Assembly (NCBI RefSeq): GCF_003049645.1
Contig: NZ_PYWK01000007.1
Span: 1-64,000, forward strand
Reading direction: 5' to 3'
Length of the DNA: 64,000 nt
Source of the DNA: Metasolibacillus fluoroglycofenilyticus
GTDB lineage: Bacteria; Bacillota; Bacilli; Bacillales_A; Planococcaceae
How positions within the stretch are numbered: the first letter of the stretch is position 1; every line of letters starts with the position of its first letter. Of the stretch, positions 52,673 through 62,400 are shown piece after piece. The position numbers were made by a program, and so were the translations under genes. The notes beneath the pieces were generated by a model, which had not been told where the DNA came from, did not search any database, and was given only the letters and a program-made list of their open reading frames with translations.

Positions 52673-54825
52673 AAAAGGATGTAAGGTTTTATTTAGAATA
52701 TGGTATTTATTATTTAATTATTTTCGTCATTTTACGAGAATGGTTGAATCCGATTATGGAGCTGACGAACACAGGGTACGATTATTATTTTCTTCTTTTT
52801 ATTGCTCTTTCACTAGCACTTGCTTTGCTAGGCTTACCACTTTTCATCACATGGTTTATTAAAATAGGCTATATCGCATTTTTTATTATAAGGGCGTATA
52901 GTGAGTTTTCATTTTTTTCAACTGAGGGGCTCCACTTTTTATATAGCGATTTGCAGTGGAATATGCTTCAGCTATTGCAAAGAAATTTCACTGAAGTGTC
53001 CAATCCATTTCGTACATTACTGTTTTTAATACTAATTTGGATGCTCGTTTATTTAATTCATCATTGGATTACTGTACATATGAGTGTCTTCTATTTCCTA
53101 TTGTTAACAGTTTTCTTTATTGCAACACTTGATACATTTAGTGATTATGACGGGAAAGCCGCAATTGTAAAAGTTATGTTGCTCGGTTTAATGCTAACCG
53201 CCTTTCTTTTCTTGAAGCGTTCTAGTACGACGATGGGGACATTGCTGCAAAGAAAATCTTATATGCATTATTTAATGCCTGTTATTGTATTTGTTTGTTT
53301 AGCTGGCTTTGTCGCTTTCTTGCTACCAAAAGCATCTCCACAATGGTCAGATCCTGTTCCATTTATTAAAAGCCTAACAGGGCAAGGAAATGGGGGCGGA
53401 GCTGTAGAAGGAAAGGTCGGCTACGGTGAAAATGATGAGACCTTAGGCGGGGGCTTTTCACAGGATGATACAGTCGTCTTTCGGGCACATGCACAAAAAA
53501 GGCAATATTGGCGTGTAGAAACAAAGGATTTCTATACGACAAAAGGCTGGGTTGTGGACAATAGTTCCTATTTTGAAATGGAACTTCCATCTAATACGAT
53601 ATTGCCGCTTTCGATTCCGACTGGTGAGGAGCCAAAACAGGCAGAAATATTCCCGCTAGAGGAATTCCCATTTATTTTGCAGCCATACGGTCTACAACGA
53701 GTCGTGTTTGATGGATATACTATTTTAAATGGACAAACAGAAAAGTTGCAAACAGTTGTGCAAGATAATATTGTTGCACTCGACCATTATCAGCTTGTTT
53801 ATAGTGAGCCTTCATATAGCTTCACCGCATTAAAGGATAAAAATATGCCGAGAATGGTAGTGGATGCGCGTTTTTTACAATTGCCACATAATTTACCGGA
53901 GCGTGTACGTCAGCTAGCTGAGGAAATTACTAGCGATTACGGTACAACGTATGATAAGGCAAGAGCAATTGAGCGCTACTTCCAGCAAAATGATTTTAGC
54001 TATGACACGAAAAATATTGCATATCCTGCAGAAGACCAAGACTATGTAGACCAATTTTTGTTTGAAACAAAGCGAGGCTATTGTGACAATTTCTCTACAG
54101 CAATGGTTGTCATGCTTCGCGCTGTTGATATCCCGGCAAGATGGGTGAAAGGCTTCGTAGGGGGCGAGCAAGTTGGTCGTTCAGATGATGGGCTCTACAT
54201 ATATGAAGTGCAAAACAACGATGCCCATTCTTGGGTAGAGGTATATGTAGATGGTGTCGGCTGGATGCCGTTCGAGCCAACAATTGGCTTCTCTAGTCCA
54301 GCATCTATTGATTATGACGTAGAGCTAACAGAAAACGAAGATGAGCTCGTAACAGAGGAGCAAAGAGAGCTAGAGCAACAACAAAGAGAGGAATTGGAGC
54401 AAGCAACACAAAATGAAGAAACAAAAGCAACTACTTCAAGCATATTAAACGAGAAAAATAAAAAATGGTTGATTGTATTAATGATTGCTTTAGCTGCTGT
54501 AGGCTTCTTGTTGTATCGCCGACGCCGTAAATGGTTGCCAACCGTATATGTACAAATGCAGCGCCAGAAAAAGCAGGATGCAGGGAATTTTGATTTATCT
54601 TATACGCGCTTATTGAAGCAATTAGAGCGTTATGGCTTTAAACGTCAAAACAATCAAACATTGAAAAACTTTGCGCAGCAAGTAGACGAGCATTTCGGTA
54701 CGAAGGATATGTCAATTTTAACAGAGGCTTATGAGCGCATGATTTATAGCGAAAAGGGTGAGGCACTAGATTATGAGCAGCTAAAAGAAAACTGGGCGTA
54801 TTTAATTAACCGTACAAAGGGCTAG
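52669..54825 (+). CDS. Membrane transglutaminase-like protein (YebA/TgpA type)
   Basis: 718 residues starting at GTG. About six N-terminal membrane segments (to residue 220), an extracellular transglutaminase-core domain with Cys in TKRGYCDNFSTAMVVMLRAVDIPARWVKGFVGG, His in NDAHSWVEVYVDGVGWMPFEPTIGF and the following Asp position, a Glu/Gln-rich stretch, another membrane segment (about 605-622), and a C-terminal DUF4129 domain. Predicted to act outside the membrane with MoxR and DUF58 partners. Homologous to B. subtilis YebA. Confidence 0.93.
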   Translation: MKKDVRFYLEYGIYYLIIFVILREWLNPIMELTNTGYDYYFLLFIALSLALALLGLPLFITWFIKIGYIAFFIIRAYSEFSFFSTEGLHFLYSDLQWNMLQLLQRNFTEVSNPFRTLLFLILIWMLVYLIHHWITVHMSVFYFLLLTVFFIATLDTFSDYDGKAAIVKVMLLGLMLTAFLFLKRSSTTMGTLLQRKSYMHYLMPVIVFVCLAGFVAFLLPKASPQWSDPVPFIKSLTGQGNGGGAVEGKVGYGENDETLGGGFSQDDTVVFRAHAQKRQYWRVETKDFYTTKGWVVDNSSYFEMELPSNTILPLSIPTGEEPKQAEIFPLEEFPFILQPYGLQRVVFDGYTILNGQTEKLQTVVQDNIVALDHYQLVYSEPSYSFTALKDKNMPRMVVDARFLQLPHNLPERVRQLAEEITSDYGTTYDKARAIERYFQQNDFSYDTKNIAYPAEDQDYVDQFLFETKRGYCDNFSTAMVVMLRAVDIPARWVKGFVGGEQVGRSDDGLYIYEVQNNDAHSWVEVYVDGVGWMPFEPTIGFSSPASIDYDVELTENEDELVTEEQRELEQQQREELEQATQNEETKATTSSILNEKNKKWLIVLMIALAAVGFLLYRRRRKWLPTVYVQMQRQKKQDAGNFDLSYTRLLKQLERYGFKRQNNQTLKNFAQQVDEHFGTKDMSILTEAYERMIYSEKGEALDYEQLKENWAYLINRTKG

Positions 54826-54881
54826 TGATTTACTATACAGATTTTCATCAATTAGCAAGTTCGTAAGGAACACTTCAAACA

Positions 54882-54925
54882 GCTTTCTGGAAAGTTGTAC
54901 AGCAGCTACTTTTCAGAAAGCCTTA
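54882..54925 (+). terminator. Terminator after the moxR operon
   Basis: GCTTTCTGGAAAG with CTTTTCAGAAAGC; weak T-run. Followed at 54952-54988 by another inverted repeat, CAACCAGCA/TGCTGGTTG. Confidence 0.65.
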
Positions 54926-55009
54926 AAAAGAGTAGAATAAAGTGATACTTCAACCAGCAGAGGGTTTTATCTTGTTTGCTGGTTGTTACAATTTACTAAT
55001 CAAGCTTTG

Positions 55010-55071
55010 ACAGGTAGTAAACTTGAAAATTAGCGTCCTGTACCTAGCTTTCGAAAAAGATTACTGCCTGT
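55010..55071 (+). promoter_or_regulatory. Inverted repeat in the leader of the guaA paralogue
   Basis: ACAGGTAGTAA (55010-55020) can pair with TTACTGCCTGT (55061-55071), 11 pairs with one G-U. An internal AGGTA/TACCT could form instead. No known riboswitch class was recognised, and no purine riboswitch core is present. Confidence 0.35.
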
Positions 55072-55111
55072 TCATGCGGGGTAAATAGCATTAATAGGAG
55101 GTTGTGTCGGG

Positions 55112-56416
55112 ATGAAGCAAGACAATATTTTAGTATTAGATTTAGGAAGCAGTGAAAACACAACGATTGCTCGTTGGATTCGTGATTTAGGTGTGTATAG
55201 TGAAATCCATCCACATGATATTACCGCTCAAAATATTCAAGATTTAAAAACGGTTAAAGGAATTATTTTAAATGGCGGTGAAAATAATATCGTTGATGGC
55301 GAAGCAATCGACGTATTAGATGAAATTTATAATTTAGACATTCCTGTTATTAGCGTAGACCACCCATCAACTAAAGCATCCAAAACATTAACTAAATGGC
55401 CGAACGAGGAAGAAACGAAAGCTTTTTTAAAGGAATTCGTTTTTGATACATGTAAAGCTGAGGCTAACTGGAATATGAAAAATTTCATTGAGGACCAAGT
55501 CGCTTTAATTCGTCAGCAGGTTGGCGATAAAAAGGTGCTTTTAGCCCTGTCAGGCGGTGTGGATTCATCTGTTGTAGCAGCATTACTTATTAAAGCAATT
55601 GGGAAACAATTAGTTTGCGTGCACGTAAACCATGGTTTAATGCGTAAAAATGAATCTGAGGGCGTTATCGCTATGTTTGAAAAGGACCTTGAAGAAAACC
55701 TTGTTTATGTAGATGCAAGCGAGCGTTTTTTAGGAAAATTGAAAGGTGTAAGTGAACCGGAGGAAAAACGTAAAATTATCGGTAATGAATTTATTCGCGT
55801 CTTTGAAGAGGAAGCACGCAAGCTTGAAGGAATTGACTTCCTCGCACAAGGGACAATCTACCCAGATATCGTAGAATCAGGTACAAAAACGCATAAAGTT
55901 GTAAAATCGCATCATAATGTAGGTGGACTTCCAGAGGATTTACAATTTGAATTAGTGGAGCCATTATTCCAATTATTTAAGGATGAAGTGCGTGCATGTG
56001 GCGTTGAGCTTGGACTTCCTCATGATATGGTGTATCGCCAGCCATTCCCAGGACCGGGGCTTGGCGTGCGCGTGTTAGGTGAAATTGAACCTGAGCGCCT
56101 TGAAGCAGTACGTGAATCAGATGCCATTTTACGTGAAGAATTTGCGCTTGCAGGATTGGACCAAAAAGTATGGCAATACTTCACAGTCGTACCAAACTTT
56201 AAATCTGTTGGTGTGCGCAACAATGAGCGCACATACGAATATCCAGTCATTATTCGCGCAGTTAATACAGTAGATGCAATGACAGCAACTATTGAACAAA
56301 TTGACTGGCCAATCCTATTAAAAATTACAGACCGTATCATTAATGAAGTAAAGCATGTCAATCGCGTATGCTACGACCTGTCTCCAAAGCCAGGCGGCAC
56401 GATTGAGTGGGAGTAA
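55112..56416 (+). CDS. GMP synthase paralogue with degenerate glutaminase domain
   Basis: 434 residues, about 80 shorter than the normal GuaA encoded at 57160. The synthetase half is intact: PP-loop [81 protein letters not shown] and C-terminal IEWE. The N-terminal amidotransferase region is shrunken: where GuaA has LGICYGMQL this protein has ISVDHPSTKAS, so the catalytic Cys is missing, and the HPE His-Glu pair is absent. It should therefore need free ammonia or a partner. AGGAGG precedes the ATG, and a strong terminator follows at 56425. Confidence 0.9.
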   Translation: MKQDNILVLDLGSSENTTIARWIRDLGVYSEIHPHDITAQNIQDLKTVKGIILNGGENNIVDGEAIDVLDEIYNLDIPVISVDHPSTKASKTLTKWPNEEETKAFLKEFVFDTCKAEANWNMKNFIEDQVALIRQQVGDKKVLLALSGGVDSSVVAALLIKAIGKQLVCVHVNHGLMRKNESEGVIAMFEKDLEENLVYVDASERFLGKLKGVSEPEEKRKIIGNEFIRVFEEEARKLEGIDFLAQGTIYPDIVESGTKTHKVVKSHHNVGGLPEDLQFELVEPLFQLFKDEVRACGVELGLPHDMVYRQPFPGPGLGVRVLGEIEPERLEAVRESDAILREEFALAGLDQKVWQYFTVVPNFKSVGVRNNERTYEYPVIIRAVNTVDAMTATIEQIDWPILLKITDRIINEVKHVNRVCYDLSPKPGGTIEWE

Positions 56417-56424
56417 TTATAGGA

Positions 56425-56467
56425 GAGCTGTAAACCCTTTTGTGTCAAGGGTTTACAGCTCTTTTTT
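56425..56467 (+). terminator. Terminator of the guaA paralogue
   Basis: GAGCTGTAAACCCTT, loop TTGTGTC, AAGGGTTTACAGCTC then TTTTTTG. Very strong. Confidence 0.95.
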
Positions 56468-56547
56468 GTTTTTATTGCACTATTTTTATCTTTCGTCCTG
56501 ATAATAAAATTAAAATAGAAATTCATTGTCAGGAGAGAGGTCTCAAT

Positions 56548-56763
56548 ATGCTAAAGAATCATCTTTGGGATAGTGTAACGATTTCTCCTATAAACGATAA
56601 TATGTATCTCTTTGAAGCTTATGTGAATGAAAAGGATTTGAATTTTATTTCCTCTTTATTAAGTAAAATGGGTAAACATATTAAAGTAGTCTCACCAAAA
56701 CCTTTAATACAGAGATTAATTAATGAGTTAGAGGAAATTTCAGCAATGTATCAGAATAGCTAG
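56548..56763 (+). CDS. Small protein resembling an isolated WCX (WYL C-terminal) domain
   Basis: 71 residues from ATG 56548, preceded by AGGAGAGAGG. The sequence (VTISPINDNMYLFEAYVNEKD, SLLSKMGKHIKVVSPKPLIQRLINELEEISAMYQ) resembles the C-terminal effector-extension domain found after WYL domains in transcriptional regulators. Helix-turn-helix and WYL parts are absent, and only 130 bases separate it from the upstream terminator, so there is no room for them. It may be a stand-alone modulator or a decayed fragment. It lies between the two GMP synthase genes. Confidence 0.6.
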   Translation: MLKNHLWDSVTISPINDNMYLFEAYVNEKDLNFISSLLSKMGKHIKVVSPKPLIQRLINELEEISAMYQNS

Positions 56764-57159
56764 AATTTCTAATTTAAAGGTATATTCCTTTTTAAAAGCA
56801 GATATTATGTATTCCATTGGAAAATATCCCGGTTTTTATTTTGGGATAGTGAGGGGATAGGTGCATTCTTTATCTCAATTACCTTTTTCAATTGATTTAA
56901 AATGATTAACTTTTTAAAAGATTAAAAGCACTGTTCTTTTGTTTCGGTGGATTTTGGTTTTTTTGGAGAGTTTCCTTTAATAAAAAAAGAATATTTCATC
57001 AATTTTGCTAGCAGTTGATTTTCCTTTTATTAACGGTTAAAATTTAAAAAATAAAATGTGGTGTTACTACTTACTAGAAATGAACGCGTAGAAAGCATGA
57101 CTTCCACGCGTTTTTCGTGATTGTAGACTGCATTAAATATACTAGAAGAGGTGAAAATT
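56764..57159. other. Intergenic region upstream of guaA
   Basis: 396 very AT-rich bases. Only the hairpin at 57083-57116 stands out. No purine riboswitch core and no PurR box could be recognised. Confidence 0.5.
57083..57116 (+). terminator. Terminator-like hairpin in the guaA leader
   Basis: AACGCGT, 16-base loop, ACGCGTT followed by TTTC. Located 44 bases before the guaA start, so it may attenuate guaA or simply end upstream transcription. Confidence 0.55.
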
Positions 57160-58710
57160 GTGGCAACTCCTTTAATAAAAGAGCAAGAAAAGATTGTCGT
57201 TCTCGATTTCGGAAGTCAGTTCAATCAATTAATTACGCGTCGTATTCGTGAATTCGGTGTTTTTTCAGAATTACATTCACATACAATTACAGCACAAGAA
57301 ATTAAAGAAATGAACGCGATAGGAATCGTATTTTCAGGCGGTCCAAATTCTGTTTACGATGACGAAGCGTTCAAAGTAGATTCGGCTATTTTCGATTTAG
57401 GCTTACCGATTTTGGGTATTTGCTATGGTATGCAATTAATCGCACATACACAAGGTGGAAAAGTAGAAAGCGCGGAAACTCGTGAATACGGTAAAGCAGA
57501 AATTAATATCGTGCAGGAGGACAAATTGTTCGGAAATTTACCAAAGGAGCAAATCGTCTGGATGAGCCACGGTGACCACGTAACAGAAGTACCGGCAGGC
57601 TTCGAAATAACGGCTACAAGCTCGGCATGCCCAATAGCTGCTATGGCAAATGTAGAGCATCAGCTATATGCAGTTCAATTCCACCCAGAGGTACGTCACT
57701 CTGTTCATGGCAATGACTTATTGAAAAACTTCGTGTTTAATGTGTGTGGTGCGAAGGGCGACTGGTCGATGGCAAGCTTTATCGATATTGAAATTGCTAA
57801 AATTCGCGAGCAAGTAGGCGACAAACAAGTACTTTGTGCATTATCAGGTGGTGTAGACTCTTCAGTTGTAGCAGTATTAATCCATAAAGCAATTGGCAAT
57901 CAATTAACATGTATGTTCGTAGACCACAACTTAAACCGCAAAGGTGAAGTAGAGCAAGTAATGAAAACTTTCACAGAAGACTTTGAGATGAAAGTAATTA
58001 AAATTGACGCTCGGGAGCGCTTTATGAGCAAGCTAAAGGGTGTATCAGACCCAGAGCAAAAGCGCAAAATCATCGGTAACGAATTCATTTATGTATTTGA
58101 CGAGGAATCAGCAAAGCTAGATAACATGGACTTTTTAGCGCAAGGCACGCTTTATACAGATATCATTGAATCAGGCACAGCGACAGCACAAACAATTAAA
58201 TCTCATCATAATGTAGGGGGATTGCCAGAGGATATGAAGTTTAAGCTAATTGAGCCCCTTAATACATTATTCAAAGATGAGGTACGTGCATTAGGATTGG
58301 AATTAGGTCTGCCGGAAGCAGTAGTATGGCGTCAACCATTCCCAGGCCCGGGCCTAGGTATCCGTGTACTAGGTGAAGTAACAGAGGAAAAATTAGAAAT
58401 TGTACGTGAAGCAGACTATATTTTACGTGAAGAAATCAAAAATGCAGGCCTTGAGCGCGATATTTGGCAATACTTCGCGGTACTACCAGATATTCGTTCT
58501 GTAGGCGTAATGGGCGACGGTCGCACATACGACTACGCAATCGGCATTCGCGGTGTAACCTCTATCGACGGGATGACATCGGACTGGGCACGCATCCCAT
58601 ATGATGTATTGGAGAAAATTTCTGTACGTATTGTCAATGAAGTAAAGCATGTTAACCGCGTGCTGTATGATATTACAAGTAAGCCACCTGCGACGATTGA
58701 GTGGGAATAG
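57160..58710 (+). CDS. guaA: GMP synthase (glutamine-hydrolysing)
   Basis: 516 residues from GTG 57160, preceded by GAAGAGGTG. Glutamine amidotransferase domain (about 10-195) with catalytic Cys in LGICYGMQL (residue 88) and His-Glu in [12 protein letters not shown]-pyrophosphatase domain with [16 protein letters not shown], and dimerisation domain ending PPATIEWE. It converts XMP to GMP. One oddity: the usually conserved VDHGLLRKGE segment reads [10 protein letters not shown]. Order after the yebA-like gene agrees with B. subtilis, with the paralogue and small WCX-like gene inserted between. Confidence 0.96.
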   Translation: MATPLIKEQEKIVVLDFGSQFNQLITRRIREFGVFSELHSHTITAQEIKEMNAIGIVFSGGPNSVYDDEAFKVDSAIFDLGLPILGICYGMQLIAHTQGGKVESAETREYGKAEINIVQEDKLFGNLPKEQIVWMSHGDHVTEVPAGFEITATSSACPIAAMANVEHQLYAVQFHPEVRHSVHGNDLLKNFVFNVCGAKGDWSMASFIDIEIAKIREQVGDKQVLCALSGGVDSSVVAVLIHKAIGNQLTCMFVDHNLNRKGEVEQVMKTFTEDFEMKVIKIDARERFMSKLKGVSDPEQKRKIIGNEFIYVFDEESAKLDNMDFLAQGTLYTDIIESGTATAQTIKSHHNVGGLPEDMKFKLIEPLNTLFKDEVRALGLELGLPEAVVWRQPFPGPGLGIRVLGEVTEEKLEIVREADYILREEIKNAGLERDIWQYFAVLPDIRSVGVMGDGRTYDYAIGIRGVTSIDGMTSDWARIPYDVLEKISVRIVNEVKHVNRVLYDITSKPPATIEWE

Positions 58711-58839
58711 AATTTATTGATAGTACAGCATTTATAAAGCTTCTTTTCAAAATAAATATGAACGTGCAACTCGTGGCGTATCTTTTTTCTCCTTTCGAAT
58801 CGTTATTTTCTAATAACTTTTTGGAAGGAGCTTTTTTGG

Positions 58840-58980
58840 ATGGTTCGATTAATCGAGTTAATTGATGATTTTAAATTAGAACAATAAATGCTCAAAGAAC
58901 GAAAAATGTATCATTGTTACATTCAATGATGACGAAGCGAGTAGAATCCTTTGTGATATAAAAGAAGAAGGGGCTGTCTA
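58840..58980 (+). pseudogene. Possible remnant of a small gene cut by a repeat element
   Basis: After GGAAGGAG (58823-58830) an ATG opens MVRLIELIDDFKLEQ and stops at 58887. In the next frame the text continues as KCSKNEKCIIVTFNDDEA and SRILCDIKEEGAV, ending inside GGGGCTGTCTAA, the left end of the element at 58971. A one-base frameshift plus element insertion would explain this. The evidence is thin. Confidence 0.25.
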
Positions 58981-59177
58981 AAAAGCCGTGCATAGCCGGC
59001 GTTTTGGACAGTAGCAATGATGGTTGACAAAATGTTGACTCATATAAATAGAGAACGCCTCTTTTAAAAATGGGATGAACATTGGCTCTAGCGGTGTTAC
59101 CTTTCCGTAAAAGTGGCGTGATGAAAATCTTTATTTCAATGCGCTGTCAAAGCAAAATGGACTTTTCGGACAACCTC
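58971..59177. repeat. Long dispersed element, copy 2 (inverted relative to copy 1)
   Basis: About 207 bp. Left hairpin CTGTCTAAAAAGCCG/CGGCGTTTTGGACAG (58974-59011); right end is the lone arm GGACTTTTCGGACAACC. Reverse-complemented it aligns throughout with 25808-26003, including the GCTATGCACGGC loop and TTTTTAAARGAGGCG in the body. Confidence 0.75.
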
Positions 59178-59452
59178 TGATTTTAATTTTGTTGTTTGAA
59201 ACAGGTGTACGGGTATAAGAATTGTGTATTATAGGGAATCAAATGAGAGCTCTTAATTGAGATTGTCGTTGTTTGGTGTATATGAAAGATAGTCACATGA
59301 ATGATTTTTAAACCGTATAGAAGAAGATTTCTCTAAAGTTTTTTGTTTTTTTTTTAACCTAATTTTAACCTTGCATTGTTATGCTCAAATGTATTATTGC
59401 TTTAAACAATTTCCTCGTGTACAGAACGGGGGAGAAACGGCGAGGTGGAAAT

Positions 59453-62400
59453 ATGAAAATTATTAATAGAATATTAGTGTTTTTTTTATTCTTTATGTTG
59501 CTTGAGCCTACACTTTTATCTGTACAATCAAGCGCAGAAAATTCAATTGAGCTAGAGCCAGTAGCTAATAAAATGATTGATGATACGAGTGTTTATCCAG
59601 GAGGGTATTTCGATGGACAAAATTTACTCATCGTCGGATATCAAAAAATAGAAGGAACGGTTTTTGGCTATTCAGAATCAATGTTGAAATTTGATGTGAG
59701 CAGTATTGACCCAGCAAGAATCATTCAATCGGCAACGTTAGAGTTTTTTGTTAAGTCGGTTTTTAGAACTCCGAGCGAGTGGCTGGATATGCAGCCACAT
59801 CTTAATTTGTATGGATCAGAGGACGACGGGTGGCAAGAGGATGGGATTCGGGTAAACCTATCTAAAGATTACCCAATTGTAGAGGATCGAGAAATTGTAA
59901 ACGGTTCTTCTACCTATTCATTTGATGTGAAAAACTTCATCGTTTCACAAGTTGACGATGGAATGGCAACATTTGTTTTGAATGGTAGGGAAATTCCGGA
60001 TGATTTATTAGATTTATCTGAAACAAATGTTGAAAGTGCGTTTACGGTTTTCGCAAGAAGTACAGATAAACCTCCCCGTTTACTCATTGAATATGCACCA
60101 AATTCTGCTCCGATTGTAGAGACAGGTAATGCGGCTCAAATTGGGGTTAACTCTGCGATGATAAGCGCGGAAGTTGCATCAAGCGGTGGAGAAGTGATGA
60201 CAGAACGAGGAATTGAGTATCGTAAGTCTGGAACGTCTGATTATACGAAAGTAGTAGCAGAGACGGCAGAAGCAGGGAACTATACGGTTGAGTTAACAGG
60301 GCTTTCACCGAGCACGAGCTATGAAGTAAGAGCGTATGCAACGAATACAATTGGAACATCGTATGGAAGTGTCATGACCTTTACAACACAAGATATTACA
60401 GCAATAATAAGCGCCGATCAAAGTTTAACAGAAGAAAATTTAGATGGGAGAAGATTGACGGTTACGCTCTCAGGTACGACGTTTAAAAGTCCACTGATTG
60501 CAAGTGATTTTACATTACAAAATGCACCTAAAGGTTTGACAATCAGTCAAGTGGAGAGGACAAATGATACTGAAGCAATTGTGACGTTATCATTTGATGG
60601 CACCGATTTTGATAGCAATCATTCTCTAGACTTAATAGTAGCTGGAACGGTATTGACAAGCGAAGCAGCTCTATTAGTTACTCCACCATTGCCAGTGATA
60701 GCAACGAATGATTCCGAATGGATTACTTTATCCGAGTCAGATGAAATTTGGGAGGGAGAAGAAGATGGTAAAAAGATTATTGTCATGTTAAAGGGTGGCA
60801 CATTTGTCGAAACGTTAAATCCAGTGAATTGGACGGTGAATAATCTCCCATCCGGAGTAAGTAAGGGCGCTGTAGCAAGAATAGATTCAAAAACAGTGCA
60901 TATTACATTAGGAGGAAATACAACTGTGTCTTATGCTGGTGATATTACGAATGTGGTAGTAAGTCTAAAAGCGGAAGAGTATGATGATTCAACGGGTGGC
61001 GGAGTTCTAAGTGCAAGTGGGATTGTGTTGCGGGCGGGACAAGCACCGATTGTTTCGACAGGGAACGTAACCGATATAACAACGAACTCGGCTGAGGTAG
61101 CTGGAGAAGTGACGGCGGATGGAAGGCAACCTATTACAGAACGGGGAATTGAGTATCGTAAAAGTGGGGCAAGTAGCTATAAAAAAGTGAGCGATTCATT
61201 AGCAGATATAGGTAGTTACAATGTAGAGTTAAATAGTCTTGAAGCAAATACAACCTATGAATATCGCGCTTATGCGACAAATGCAAAAGAAACGTCGTAT
61301 GGGAGTGTCATGACCTTTACAACACAAGATATTACAGCAATAATAAGCGCCGATCAAAGTTTAACAGAAGAAAATTTAGATGGGAGAAGATTGACGGTTA
61401 CACTTTCAGGCACAACGTTTAAAAGTCCACTGATTGCAAGTGATTTTACATTACAAAATGCACCTAAAGGTTTGACAATCAGCCAAGTGGAGAGGACAAA
61501 TGATACTGAAGCAATTGTGACGTTATCATTTGACGGCACCGATTTTGATAGCAATCATTCTCTAGACTTAATAGTAGCTGGAACGGTATTGACAAGCGAT
61601 GTGAATGTAACAGTTACTCCTCCACTGTCAATTATAGCGTCGAACGATTCCGAATCGATTTCATTATCTCAGTTAGATGATATTTGGGAGGCAGAAGAAG
61701 ATGGTAAAAAGATTATCGTCATGTTAAAGGGTGGCACATTTGTCGAAACGTTAAACCCAGTGAATTGGACGGTGAGTAATCTCCCATCCGGAGTAAGTAA
61801 GGGCGCTGTAGCAAGAATAGATTCAAAAACAGTGCATATTACGTTAAATGGCAATGCCATTGCACCTTATGTTGGAGATATCACGAATGTAACAGTTAGT
61901 CTAACGACAGCTGAATATGATGATTCTACAGATGGCGCTGCCTTAAGTGCAAATAGTGACATTGTATTAAAAGCTCACCAAGCTCCGACCGTCTCGACTG
62001 GGACAGCTACAGAAATAACGGCTACATTTGTGATGCTTGCAGGCGAGGTAACGTCGGTGGGGACGAAGCCTGTCACCGAGCAAGGAATTGAGTATCGTAA
62101 GAGTGGAAGTACAGACAATTATATGAGGCTAGTAGCACAAACAGTTAGCAACGGAATTTTCGCTGTTGAGGTAACAGGTCTTGAGCCAAATACATCATAT
62201 GAATATCGAGCATATGCGAAAAATGATAAGGGAATAACGTATGACGTGTTAGCGCAGTTTTCAACGACGGCTTTATCCCGAAATGCTGACTTACAAAATA
62301 TCGTTTTAAGTACTGGTAGTATGAATGAACGGTTCTCATCAAATGATTTGCGTTATACAGCAAATGTAGGCAACCATGTGCGTGAAGTTCAGATTACAGC

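Larger units (their letters stand above)
58711..59452. other. Intergenic region between guaA and the SLH protein
   Basis: 742 bases. It holds a possible gene remnant (58840-58980), the long dispersed element (58971-59177) and an AT-rich leader with a nine-or-more T-run near 59340. No clear terminator directly follows guaA. Confidence 0.6.

Noticed and set aside
55010-55071. Known riboswitch (purine, THF, ykkC classes) before the guaA paralogue
   Set aside because: None of the conserved core sequences of these classes could be found; reported only as an unexplained inverted repeat.
59413-59445. Hairpin CCTCG/CGAGG hiding the ribosome binding site of the SLH protein
   Set aside because: Only five pairs with a 23-base loop; too weak to propose control.
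58711-59452. Insertion sequence with transposase
   Set aside because: No transposase or long reading frame; only the non-coding 207-bp element is present.
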